From the NCBI GenBank assembly GCA_018340375.1, contig JAFFJZ010000006.1, forward strand, positions 13,472,001 through 13,536,000: a stretch of 64,000 bases of DNA. Reading direction: 5' to 3'. Below the pieces are notes generated by a model. That model was not told the origin of the DNA. It was given only the letters and a program-made list of their open reading frames with translations, and did not search any database. The translations under genes and the position numbers were made by a program. Below are positions 1 through 10,265 of this stretch, piece by piece. Each line of letters starts with the position of its first letter. Position 1 is the first letter of the stretch. The stretch comes from Gonatopus flavifemur. Taxonomy: Eukaryota > Arthropoda > Insecta > Hymenoptera > Dryinidae.

Positions 1-1
1 C

Positions 2-133
2 AATATTCTCCTCATTGCCAGAGTATTCGAGGAGTTTGATGCGAATCTTGGTAGAATTTATAACAGAAATCTTGTTGTCCATACAGGGACCGGAACACTT
101 ATAATTTTTACAAGAACTTTTTTCCCCGTGTAA
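2..133 (+). CDS. possible 3' end of a coding region, product unknown
   Basis: The plus strand is open from the window edge for 43 codons to a TAA. It reads NILLIARVFEEFDANLGR and onward, with a protein-like residue mix. An AATAAA lies about 290 bases after the stop (425-430), as in a short 3' UTR. Against this, the opposite strand is also open over the same bases (from an ATG at 166 down to base 1), and a frame this short is not rare by chance here. I recognise no family. It would be either a terminal exon cut by the window edge or noise. Confidence 0.18.
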   Translation, partial: NILLIARVFEEFDANLGRIYNRNLVVHTGTGTLIIFTRTFFPV

Positions 134-2875
134 TCCGACTACGCAACTTAAGCCGAGGGATTTCATTTTTCATCATTCCTCGTATTAAACTCGAAGAAAA
201 TCCGTTTCCTGCTGAAAATACAATTTTAATGAAAGTGAAGACAGAATGCCAGTTTTCTGATAATTGTGACGAAACTGGTAAAGGAGAATCAACTGGAAAT
301 CCTTTAACACGCGTCGAGATAGTGAAAACATATTTCCATATAATCAATACCGATACCAATCTCAAGTGGATCTCCGTTAACAGGCTTTTCCCCGACCACC
401 TCGCGTAGAAGGGTGCAAAAACAAAATAAAAAAATAAGGGACTAGATGGAAAAATCGTTTCCCCTACTTCCTCTGCATATGCAAAAAAAAGATTTCTCGC
501 GTTTTGCCACTCTATGCCTCTATCATTCGCTCCTTCCGGCACTCTCTCTCTCTCTCTTCCCTCTTTCCTCTCTCATTTCTTTCCTTCCTTCGTTCTTTAT
601 GTCTGATTTTTTTCTACCACCAACTGCACGACCTTAGTCGCTCGTTAAAGTTTGCACGGGCTCTCATCTACCGGGAGCTTAACGATTCCCTTAATAGTAG
701 TAGGGTAGGAACTCTCTTCATTTTCTTCTTTTTCTAGTGACTCGTTGGCTGAAAAAGGAGTCATCTCCCCCCCCCCTGCTCAGCCCTCTTTCTTTCACTC
801 GTTTCGTCTCCTCCGTAGCCATGGAGAGAAGTCGAAAGGAGAGGGGTACGTATGGTGAATTTAACCGCAAGAGTCGTGAGTGGCATCAAAAGATCTTCAC
901 GTGCCAGACTGTTAGCCAATTGTGTACGCCATTTTATATCTAGAGAAATATGTTTCAACGCCATCAAGAGGGAAGAGAAATATCTTCGCGTCAATCTGGA
1001 TAAAACGGAGAAACGTGGGAGGGTGTGGGTAGGGAAATTCTTCTTCAATAAGATGAAAATTGGTGAAAGATATTCTGGGAAGCATACTAATGAACATGGA
1101 AGTTCTTTGATGTACGATCTGACCTCAAGTCATCGTGCTAGATGAATATCGTTTGGAAGTAACGTCTTGCTTTATAATCTTGAGAAAAAATATAGGAAGG
1201 ACTCCGGGGTCAATTATTCCTCTTTATGAATATTCTTGTGTTTACGTATCGACAACTCTTTGATATTAAATGCTTCTCCGCCGGAACTGGGAATGAGTTC
1301 GGAAAAATGACTTTTTGGAAATTGGAAAGCTTAATGACAACAATCGAGCGATAGGGTTTTATCGACTCGAGTGAAGGAGGGTCAGATGCCATATTCTCTC
1401 ACTTCGCTATACAGCCTGGAATAATACATAAAACCTCGTTCGCTTAAAGAACTTATAAAAATTTAATTGAAATCTTGAGATTTTTCCTCGAGTGAACGAG
1501 GTTTCATGTAATATTTCGTGCTGTGAAAGACCGAGAGAGTGCGTCATTTCACCCCACTCTACTCCAAAGTATTGGAAATTGATTATCCACTAAAAATTCC
1601 AGTGAAATTTGATAAACATATTTGTAAACAAATTCCAAAATATGTATACATTAATTTTCATGTGCGTTAAATTCGTGGAAGAAGCTTCAATTACCCGCAT
1701 GAAAGTTTCTAACAGCGTAGAGTTCAAAATACTCACGCTATCCCACGAATAAATTCGTATCCCCGTAACAGAGAGGTGTAAAATTGCATCGAGGCACATG
1801 AATTCTTGAAGAAGTCATTTAAGCTATTCTACACATTACATAAATCGCAAGGAATAAATCATAGCTTCGATTTTATACGTTGAAAGAAATATATATCTAC
1901 AATGATCGAATTGGTGTAAAAATCGAAAAAATATATCAAAAGTCAATGTCTGAATACTCTTGAAAATATCCGTGGTACAAAATAGGGAACGAATATAAGA
2001 CCTATATTTGAATAGAACTTCAACGACACACCTTTTGGAACAAAACTGCCATAAGAGTGGAATTTCTTTCACCGAACCCGCAGAACTATCGTGGTTTTCA
2101 CTTCAGTAAACATAAAAGAATGGAAGTTCCACACAGCTTGATGTCTGAATGCATTTTCCTCTGTATGCGCCGTGGGAGACGTGTGAGAAGACCCGCTCAA
2201 GCTTCTTTCTTCAACATTTCATTCTGTTTGCGGAGTTTCGTTTTCCATATGACGATGTTTCAATGCATTTTGATGAATTATTAACTACTCGTTTGAAAAC
2301 AATATCAGCCACACTCCATTCGGAAATAATAATTTTAGATTTGAAGCTTTTGATTAATTCATCAACGCTTGAGTATCCTTTGTATTCAATCGAACGGGAA
2401 GAAAATTCTAGAGGTAGAGAATATCTCCCTTGAATATTCCAGTAGCTGAACCATTCGGACAAACAATGTACTCAAATACAAATTTATTAATGAGCGGATT
2501 CATCTCATATAGGGGGAAATTTATTTCATTGAATTCAAATATAGATATAATGATGTATTTTATAAGAATAAATGCTTTTGAGTATGGGAGTCGAAGAGTC
2601 GCACATTTTTTGGGACAAAGTTGTTGCATCGTGAATCAAATTCCACCAATTTTGACGATGTAAACGGTACCTATTTATGTAAAAATTGATAGGTTCCGCC
2701 AAAGCTGACTGTAGAATATAGGTTGGCACAATGTTGACAGGTAAGGCTTGGCAATCTACATGTAATGTTGAACGAATTTCGGAATTGGCGCTTGCTAGGC
2801 TCACCTTTGATCCAACATTGACCGAACGATAGATTCGTTTGAAAGTGAGGATCATTTGAAACGTGGTTGAATATT
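134..2875. other. unique AT-rich DNA, no gene recognised
   Basis: Nothing here is assignable to a known gene or to the element families found elsewhere. A pyrimidine-rich stretch (about 540-600, CT repeats) and a C-tract near 770 precede a slightly GC-richer patch around 780-850. Several 60-144 codon frames exist on both strands, but they overlap each other in antisense and have no recognisable motifs. Confidence 0.5.
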
Positions 2876-3691
2876 CCCATGCAGGTATTGATAGGACTGG
2901 AAAAAAACCCAAGCTTGTCCCAGGATTGGCACGTGTATCAGGAACAAACCTCCGTTAAAAATAATTGGACCCATGATGATTGATTCCATGATTGTCCCGC
3001 TGTTTCCAATTGATGGTTAGTCATTGGACATTTGTTCGTATCTTTGGAATGGCCAAAAACTGCACTTGGTACAAGCTTGGCACAAGCGTGTAAATCAAGC
3101 TGAGGTTAAGATGATTATTTAAGCCGATGTTGTCCACATAAGTGGCACAGTGTTTTCAATTGATTCACAGTGGGTAAAGACTTGTGCATGACTATCGGGC
3201 AAAGACCAGTCCAATCTCCTCCTCATGATTGGCCCCACACTCCAGTTTCACACACTAAGATAGATATATTTGATCTAAATAAGAATAAAACTCGACTCAA
3301 TGGTAATAGAACTCTCTACAGGATTTCAAGATGTCTTTCCCATGCAGGGATTAACAAGACTGGGGAAGACCCAAGCTCGTCCCAGTCAAGACTGCCAAGG
3401 CACATTTAATCTATCGTTTTAAGATGATTCAGGTACGGTATCCCGAGGGAGAACTTTGAGCTGAAATATGGATCAAATTACTCTTTTCATCGATATCTGT
3501 GATGAAAGAAACATCGATCGATGCTTGGCGAATCATTTGGACTAGGCTGGAACGAACCATTGGCCCAAGCTTGTCCTGATCTTATCATTTCCAAGCCTGG
3601 GCCGAGTTTATTGAATTGTTCAAGACAAATCTCGGCAGGCCTTGTGCCACGCTTGGTCCATGATTGGACCATTGTTCCATACACACATGGG
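2876..3691 (-). mobile_element. CCC-type inverted-end element, CCAAGCTTGG-word family, copy 1
   Basis: The element is 816 bp with CCCATGCAGG at one end and a CATGGG end at the other, flanked by TT on both sides as a 2-bp duplication. The same sequence in opposite orientation occurs at 41682-42545 and 58242-59091. The interior is full of the words CCAAGCTTG, TTGGCC and TGGGCC in both orientations. Short frames inside it recur in the other copies only because the DNA does. No transposase is present, so it is non-autonomous. Confidence 0.75.
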
Positions 3692-5153
3692 TTGCCACAA
3701 ACTTTGGTCTAGTCTGGATGAAAATTAGTTTTTAATGTTGCGCTGATCATTGGTAATAGCATGGCTCGATATTGGCATGCTCCTTAATTTGAACTTTTGA
3801 TGGTTAAATTGCTAGCTAAATTACCGATCAAGTGTTCTCGCGAGTAGTGAGAGATTTATACAAGGAATATATAAGACTCACATAATTCTCTGGAAGAACA
3901 GTCAATCGTTCTTTGTTAGAGGTTACCCCAGAGATCTCCTACCGTTGATCCATATCGTGTATACTTCACTGAGAGGAAGTATTAGTTGCTGTGATCTAAA
4001 AAAATTAGTAAAATAACGTCTCAACTATGTTTTTTTAGTACTACTTACTAATTTTTATAATACTATATAACCTAAGATCAGGTTTGGAATCGCTTGATTT
4101 ATAATAAACAAAACCATTTTCCACCACTCATTTTGAACACTAAGCTACGCTATAATATTATAATCTGTAAAACTATTAGAATTGAATCATTTACTGTATC
4201 GTTTGGTTCTCATTCATAACCTATAATATCAAGACCTGTTACCAAGTTTCTGCATATAAAAGTATATGCTCTTGAAAGAATCGCACTGACATTGTAGAGA
4301 AAAGTAAGCATTCATGAACATTCTATAGTCTTCAGACCACCCGCGATTCAATTCATACAATTTCAAGCAGCAATGCATCCACCTTTTACAAGTTTGATCG
4401 ACTTACGCGTCTTCATGTGTAAAAAAAAGGGGACGTGTGCAAGAACAATTGAATACGAGAACAAGCGTCATTACGTCAACTATATTTTCTTAGTAGAATC
4501 AATTAAATTTTTAGTACCTCTCACTAAGCATATTTAGTCGGGACGTTTTGGTCAAAGCAACTGTGAGGATTTCTCTGAGTGTTCTCATGGCAAACTCTAG
4601 CGACAAAAAAGCACCAAGTTGTCCACAGATAAATGAAGAAAACACAATAAGATTCCAAATAACATATATTGTGAAATGCGCATAGTTTTTATATATTTAT
4701 TTACAGTTTTATCATTGGTGCAACATTGATAAACAAATTTTCCTATTGTTCCCCAATGATGGTCCATTTAATTGCCATTCCTGTACCAATGATGAAACTC
4801 CATTGGAAAAACACATTGATAAATCATGAAATGGTGAATTTCCGTATGGAATCTGGTATCAGAAATCGGAAGGAGATTCAACAATAAATTCCTGTCAAGA
4901 ATTGAAAAACAACCAGATCCAAAAAACAAACTTCCAATCAGGATTTAATATTCCTAAAATCAAAAGTGGTGTATATAAATCCTGGGAGCTCTCCATTCGT
5001 ATTTCCGTAACTTCGAAAAGCTCCAATACGTTGAGCGAAACACCGGTAAGCGGATAAAATTTTTAATCCATTCGTTAAAATATACGATCCAACTTTCCTA
5101 ACATTTGTTTGGAGATTCCATTAAATGTCGTGTAGACATTGTAATTAACTTAC
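3692..5153. other. unique AT-rich DNA with a TATA-like site
   Basis: There is no gene call. A TATATAAAT at 4972-4980 is followed about 70 bases later by ACCG|GTAAGC, a good splice-donor shape, so a short plus-strand leader exon is conceivable but unproven. Two weakly similar stretches near 4010-4060 and 4470-4515 share AACTATnTTTTTTAGTA-like sequence. Confidence 0.35.
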
Positions 5154-5256
5154 CTCACAAAATGTTCCTGCCTTTTCATCTTGTTTCAAGCGGAGAGGAA
5201 ACTCATGAAATGTAGCAGCAATAATTGTGTTTTGTTTCATAGTCTCACATGCAAGT
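5154..5256 (-). CDS. internal coding exon of an unidentified gene (ionotropic-receptor-like?)
   Basis: On the minus strand a pyrimidine-rich acceptor (CTCTTTTTTCAG) and a strong donor (GAG|GTAAGTTAAT) bound 103 nt. One frame is fully open, with one leading base and then 34 codons. The peptide includes NTIIAATFHEFPLRLKQDE and then AGTFCE. A beta-strand-like TIIAAT stretch, a proline and then a Gly-rich turn resembles the start of the ligand-binding S1 lobe of ionotropic receptors and glutamate receptors. That family link is only a resemblance. The exon would take two bases of its first codon from an upstream exon at higher coordinates and ends on a complete codon. No partner exon was found with certainty, which is expected if the introns are long and filled with transposons. 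Confidence 0.45.
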
Positions 5257-5665
5257 CTGAAAAAAGAGAGAAAAAAATGTTCTTGATTAATCTATGTCCG
5301 TGTAAAGTAATTAGATTGTCATACATTTCATAATCATAGAAAATTTATTTCAGCCCGTAGAATTGCCTCGAGTACATGAAGAACTTCCGGGTTCGTAAAC
5401 ACCACGTATAAAATTTCCCTACGTTCGTACGTTCGTTCGAGCTATCCTTTTCGAAACAAAGACGATTTTTCTGCTTCCTCTACTTCAAGTCGTGAATAAA
5501 TACTGGATATATGAGGATTCTTGGTAATTCGAATTCAAAGGATGATTCCTAGATTCGTCTTGAATTCAAAATTCGTATGGTTCTCAAGTTTATGGTATCA
5601 AATTTCGAAAATACTGTTATTTTATCGGGAAAAATTGTAGAATCAATTTTCAAATACACTAACTA
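5257..5665. other. intron-like AT-rich spacer
   Basis: Unique sequence follows the acceptor of the 5154-5256 exon on its 5' side. No open frame, repeat or RNA gene is visible. Confidence 0.35.
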
Positions 5666-5670
5666 AAAGG

Positions 5671-6304
5671 TTTAGTTTGTCACAGCAACGTAACGGCGAC
5701 AAACAGTTTTGCTACTGGTGATGTAACCTGTTTGTTACAGGCAATTTCCTGGTTGGTAGTAATTTCCCACTCAACGAATATAACCAGGATGTAACCACCA
5801 CATCGTAGATGGGACGTCGTTATATCTCTGCGACGCTGGTGTTACGTAACATGTAATAATCTTGCAAACATAATTTGGTTAGCGCCATGATGCCCTTTCC
5901 GTGTTGGACGACGAGATTCATATTCGCCAATAACATTGAATAATGAATTGATGAAATATTTCACAAAATTTTTCTATGAGAACTTTAATTTTCCCTTACA
6001 TATGTTTTCTCAACTATTATAAAAAACAATTATTCGTATTTATATTCGTAAATTTTGTATGAAATTCGAATGTTACAAACTTTATTACTGGGATGTTGCA
6101 GTGATTTTAGAAAATCACGTGTTACGTAACACCAACATCGTAGAGATATAACAATGTTTCATCTGTGTTGTGGGGGTTACATCTTGGTTACATTCTTTGA
6201 GCGGGAAATTACTACTAACCAGGACATTGCCTGCAAGAAACAGGTTACATTACCAGTAACAAAACTGTTTATCGCTGTTACGTCGCTGTGACAAACTGTG
6301 TTGG
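5671..6304. mobile_element. long inverted repeat, GTTAC-word element
   Basis: Arms of about 180 bp (5675-5860 and 6115-6304) are reverse complements. The outer end reads GTTTGTCACAGCRACGTAAC on both sides, and the right end finishes GTTGGG, so this is a CCC-type terminus with a decayed left end. Words built on GTTAC/GTAAC recur in both orientations. The centre is plain AT-rich DNA. No 2-bp duplication could be confirmed. Confidence 0.6.
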
Positions 6305-6323
6305 GTGGGGAACAACTTATTCA

Positions 6324-6766
6324 CCCTGGTAGAAATTTGTCTCGGCGTTCCATTTACCATCCACGTACTAGATGGGACCCACGTGGGGGCAACTGGATAA
6401 CACAGTTCAGCCAATTTGACTCTAGTGCCCAAACATTTAGTTGGTTTACTATGTAGATTTTTCATGCGTCAACTGATTATTGATAGTCCATCAACGTTTC
6501 AATTTGTCACTCGGGATTATTTCACGGGAATGAATTCAAAAGCAACGTTCTTGACCGAAGTTTACGTGTCAAAATACATTGTTATGTCATTCATAAGTGT
6601 GATTTTACAGAAAACACATGATTTCACATTTCTCATTACCAATTTGAACAACATCTTAGCAATTCCCTGGGACATCTGGATGGGCACAGGGTAGAAAGTG
6701 CATTACAAAACTAGCTAGAAACCAACCTAACATCTGGGGCCCATCTAATCATAATTTCTACTAGGG
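6324..6766. mobile_element. CCC-type element with CCCTGGTAGAAATT ends
   Basis: The left end is CCCTGGTAGAAATTTG and the right end is AATTTCTACTAGGG, flanked by CA on both sides (6322-6323 and 6767-6768). The interior has GGGACCCACGTGGG-like words near the left end and GGGGCCC near the right. Related end motifs occur at 9545, 19554, 21434 and 26703. Confidence 0.65.
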
Positions 6767-6993
6767 CAAGACTAATAAAAAATGTGGTGACTGCTCCGTT
6801 TGTCCAATACCAAAATACCCAATTGCAAAAATGTCCAATGGCAAAAAAGACCAAGGATAAAAATATCCTGTGGCTGTGCATCCAGTAAGTTGGATGAGTG
6901 TTTCGGGTGTTATGATGTTTTCAAGTCACGGTTATAGTAAATCGTATGAAAATGTTGTGGTATATCGTTCTGATAGTGATGTTTTGAAAATCA

Positions 6994-7359
6994 CCTTAAT
7001 GGGCGAATGGACAAGCTTGGGACATCCAAACTTTGTCTGAAAAGAGTCTATGATGTCCAAATATGTCTGAATATTGTCCAAAATATGTCCACGATGTCTG
7101 TTTATGTCCATTCATTCAAAATTCTAGACAAAGTCGAATTCAATGTCTATCGTTTGTCCCAAACGCGTCTGAACCTTCTTATCTGTATGTCCGAAAAGTG
7201 TCCATGATTTGTCTAGCGTGTCCTGGCATGTCTGAAACGCATCCAAAACTGTCTCGCAATGTCCAATCGTTGTCCAGTTGTTGTCCAACCGATGTCCACC
7301 TGCTTAAAATTTCGGACATTCATCCAATGTCCACCATTTGTCTCAGTAGCCCATCAGGG
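6994..7359. mobile_element. CCC-type element, TGTCC-word family
   Basis: The ends are CCTTAATGGGC and GCCCATCAGGG (9 of 11 bases match as an inverted pair), flanked by CA on both sides. Inside, TGTCCA, TGTCTG and ATGTCC recur every 10-20 bases almost throughout. This is the clearest word-only interior in the first 10 kb. The plus-strand frames here are artefacts of the repeated word. Confidence 0.6.
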
Positions 7360-7371
7360 CATTTACATGTA

Positions 7372-7959
7372 CACGGAGAGAATTAAATAGTAATGATTCC
7401 GATGTGGAATTTTGCAAGAAGAATACATCGTAACGGTTCCGATGTTTCGTAGTGTTGACTACCTCGAAAACAAATGACGTCTACGTTTTATGCAGGGGGG
7501 TGCAACTCGATAAAAACTATACGTAACGTTTTGTCACCATTCGATATTTCCCAAACTGTCCGCAAGAGACGCTGATTGTACTATCAGAAGAAGTCACGTG
7601 ATACGATAATTTTTCGGCGCCTAATTTTGCATTTGAAATCGCTTGACAAATCATATCAATAATGGTGTTGATATATACATACAATTCTTGAATATGTCAC
7701 ATAACCAAATATGCTAATGACGATACTGACACTCGTATCACGTACGTAGTGTACAAAAGAACATCACGTGATTCTGACTTAGCTACAGACAGCGCCGTTC
7801 ACGGACTTCAAGTGAAGTTTACTGTGGTGACAAAACGTTTCGCGAAACATTTGAAGGTGATTAGGTGAATTGCACCCCCCTGGTTTTATGCGATTTTTCG
7901 TGGTAGCAACTCAATCAGCGGCATGTTCACATCGCAATGTTTATTATTTAATTCTCTCC
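7372..7959. mobile_element. CACGGAG-type inverted-end element, split by a hAT MITE
   Basis: The left end is TA|CACGGAGAGAATTAAATA. The right arm (7920-7959) is its reverse complement but stops at TTAATTCTCTCC, lacking the final GTG and TA. A 390-bp hAT-type element (7493-7882) has inserted inside, leaving about 198 bp of original element. Confidence 0.65.
7493..7882. mobile_element. hAT-type MITE with exact 8-bp duplication
   Basis: The ends are CAGGGGGGTGCAA and TTGCACCCCCCTG, matching the usual hAT end (CAG near the tip, inner CAA). They are flanked by an exact 8-bp direct duplication GTTTTATG at 7485-7492 and 7883-7890. It carries no coding capacity. It sits inside the 7372-7959 element and is therefore younger than it. 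Confidence 0.85.
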
Positions 7960-8236
7960 CCAGAAAACAAAACGAACGAGTCCACGATCGCTCAATTTGA
8001 TGGACATAATGATGCATGAACAATTGACCAATGGTTGTACTATCAGAATGGCTAATGCGTGAATACTATCAATTATCGTACAATCATTGATGCACAACAG
8101 TTGCAGTAGTCTTCAATGCATGCATCATTGGTCAATAATGTGTTAACTTATCATATAGTTAATTGTAAAATCGTGAACGACTTCAAAGTGTCCATGATTG
8201 TACAATCATTGAACCACTTTGTTTTCTGGGTCCGTG
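7960..8236. mobile_element. CACGGAC-type element, left tip missing
   Basis: The right end reads CCAGAAAACAAAG...-type sequence reversed: TTTGTTTTCTGGGTCCGTG followed by TA. The left end begins at CCCAGAAAACAAA, without the expected TACACGGA. The interior repeats ATGCATCATTGATGCA-like and CAATCATTG words. It abuts the preceding element with no spacer. Confidence 0.55.
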
Positions 8237-8260
8237 TAGAGGTAAGAACGACGCTATGGA

Positions 8261-8763
8261 CCCGAAGGGAACATGAAGCTCCGACAAATGTTCAGAATAG
8301 ATCATGATAGATCAGACTGAAGCTCTGTTGGAGCTCAAGTTTAGATTCGTAAACGTTCGACGAAGGTCCGATGAACGTTGAAATGTCCACTTGAAAATAG
8401 TTTGAATGAACGTTCATAAAACGTTCATCGAACGTTTACTAAAGTTTCGTTCGAGTTGCAATTTTTCGATCAAAGTTTTTTTCAAAGTATATTTTTCCAC
8501 GAAAAAATGAAAGATTGAGGCATTTCTAACTATAATTGTAATTCCGTCTGAAACATAAAAAACTGAAGGTTGAATGAATCTTCGTAGAATCTTTAATAAA
8601 CGTTCTATGAACCTTCATTCAAGCTATTTTCAAGCGGACATTTCAACGTTCATCGGACCTTCGTCGAACGTTTCCGAATCTAAACTTGAGCTCCAACGGA
8701 GCTTCAGTCTGATCTATCATGATCTATTCTGAACGTTTGTCGGAGCTTCATGTTCCCTTCGGG
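8261..8763. mobile_element. CCC-type long inverted repeat, AACGTTC-word element
   Basis: Nearly perfect arms of about 180 bp start CCCGAAGGGAACATGAAG and end CATGTTCCCTTCGGG, flanked by GA on both sides. AACGTTC and GAACGTT words recur in the arms. The centre (about 8440-8590) is AT-rich filler. Confidence 0.75.
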
Positions 8764-9088
8764 GATGATTGAATGTTGTGGTTATGGGGAATGTTTACAA
8801 CTATATTAGGATATGTAGTACTGTTTGAATGTAAATCATTGTTCGAGGGCAGTCGTGAACGTATTCATAATCATCCGTTTAGTGGCAGCAACGAGTCGTG
8901 TGTGACTGACTGAGTGGAATTTATGACTCATTAGAAATTGACCTGTCTTTTTTAAATGTTCAACTGAGGTCTATTTGGATCATCAGTAGAATTTCTTCTG
9001 TCGGGGGAGTTTCAAAAAATTTCATGAAAATTAAATTGAATGTTAGAATATAGCTTAGATGAGGTCGTGATTAGGAATTCCGCTACCA

Positions 9089-9545
9089 CCCTGATCAGAT
9101 CCTGATTGGGAAACCCTGGTGCAAGGGAAGCGTGTCATAAAGAGTAGCGGAAGCGTAAGCATGTTTCAGATTACTTTCCTAATACTTCTCATATGCTTCC
9201 TATCCACTCTTGGATTACGCTTCCATGCGTAAAGCCCGGTTTCTATGAAATTGGGGTTTCTTCGGATACGCTTCACACACTTCAAATATACGTTCGAACC
9301 ACTCTTAATGTTCCACTTGACGCTTAAATCCACGTTCCAAATACTTTCCAACTACGTTCCTGACACTTTTTATTACACGCTTCCCTTTCACCAGGGAACG
9401 TTTGGTTTTCCTGATCAGGACCTTGTCTTTTCCCTGCGTTACATTTTTGTCAGGGCCTTATCAGATACTCAAGTCAGGCCCTGAACGGAAATCAAGCATG
9501 CCTGATCTGGACCTGATGTTTTCCATATCAAAATTTCTACTAGGG
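9089..9545. repeat. CCTGATCAGG-word region bounded by CCC/GGG
   Basis: It starts CCCTGATCAGATCC and ends AAATTTCTACTAGGG. CCTGATCAGG-like words recur on both flanks of a nested element (9114-9396). The two ends do not match each other beyond CCCT and no clean duplication is seen, so this may be a recombinant of two elements. Confidence 0.4.
9114..9396. mobile_element. CCC-type element, CACGCTTCC-word family
   Basis: The ends CCCTGGTGCAAGGGAAGCGT and ACGCTTCCCTTTCACCAGGG are an inverted pair, flanked by AA on both sides. CGCTTCC and ACGCTT words recur inside, many in one orientation. Nested within the CCTGATCAGG-word region. Confidence 0.7.
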
Positions 9546-9609
9546 AAGGCCTGGTAACAGTCTCAGTTTCAACCCACATGCACGTTTCAAACGGTCCACG
9601 TTCAAAATT

Positions 9610-9680
9610 TGTGTTAAATATTGCCACAAAAGGGTGTGAGAATTCAACACAAAAGTGTTAAATTTCACAGTGTACCAAAA
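9610..9680. mobile_element. solo right end of a CACTGTGAAATT element
   Basis: The stretch ends in TTAAATTTCACAGTG followed by TA, with the word AACACAAAAGTGTT just inside. No partner left end is visible nearby, so it is a truncated copy. Confidence 0.35.
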
Positions 9681-9908
9681 CCACGTATAATCATTCAGTT
9701 CTTAATGAGCTTTCAATGGGTGTCATCAATTTGCGAATAATGCCTTCTGTGGTGCAACGATGCGGCTACCTTCATTAACATAATGTCAAATTGTAGATCT
9801 CAAAATTGAAGTAAAATAATAAATTCCAGCTAAAAAGAAGCTTGAATTTTGATATAGTTCTCTGAAGGATAATTTTTCGATAATCTCATTCTAAAGTTAC
9901 AGTACATC

Positions 9909-10265
9909 ATGCAAAAGTATGGAAAGTACCAATTTTACACGCCGCGGATTTCACTTGTAAAATGTAAAGCTCCTGAATCCCACATAATTCACATCTCTTC
10001 TACCGGACCAACCTGGCGAAGCATATTCATAGATTACATAAACTACGGTGAAGCTCATATTAAAATAGTATTACATAATATTTCTCCCATCCCCTACTAC
10101 AGTAGTATGCAGGATTTAAAGATTCGAAAATGCCGTGACAGGAATTGTTTATCTAACAAATGGTTCAGTGGAGTTCATTGGATTAGTCTTCCAAAAGATT
10201 CCAAAACTCCTAAATTGAGAATGAATTTGGATACAGATTTTGGGCGCGGTACTTTCTTTTCTTGA
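9909..10265 (+). CDS. 118-codon open frame, unidentified, possibly an exon
   Basis: The frame opens at an ATG seven bases after an AG that could be a splice acceptor (preceded by CTCATTCTAAAGTTAC). The residue mix is varied: HIISSTGPTWRSIF-like and KWFSGVHWISLPKDS stretches. It ends at a TGA, and an AATAAA lies about 440 bases downstream. No family is recognised, and at this base composition one or two frames of this length are expected by chance in 64 kb. It lies in otherwise unique DNA. Confidence 0.22.
   Translation: MQKYGKYQFYTPRISLVKCKAPESHIIHISSTGPTWRSIFIDYINYGEAHIKIVLHNISPIPYYSSMQDLKIRKCRDRNCLSNKWFSGVHWISLPKDSKTPKLRMNLDTDFGRGTFFS

Noticed and set aside
108..542. 144-codon minus-strand frame
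   Set aside because: Length expected by chance at this base composition; overlaps other frames, no motif or splice context.
2211..2912. Minus-strand frames of 73-125 codons
   Set aside because: Mutually overlapping, no motifs; the right part runs into the CCC element at 2876.
3720..4570. Possible LTR, from a TATATAAG and two similar AACTAT...TTTTAGTA stretches
   Set aside because: No TG...CA ends, primer-binding site, target duplication or gag/pol sequence.
7000..7345. CRISPR-like array because of the regular TGTCC repeats
   Set aside because: Repeats are 5-7 bases, irregularly spaced and in a eukaryotic inverted-end element; no direct repeats with unique spacers.
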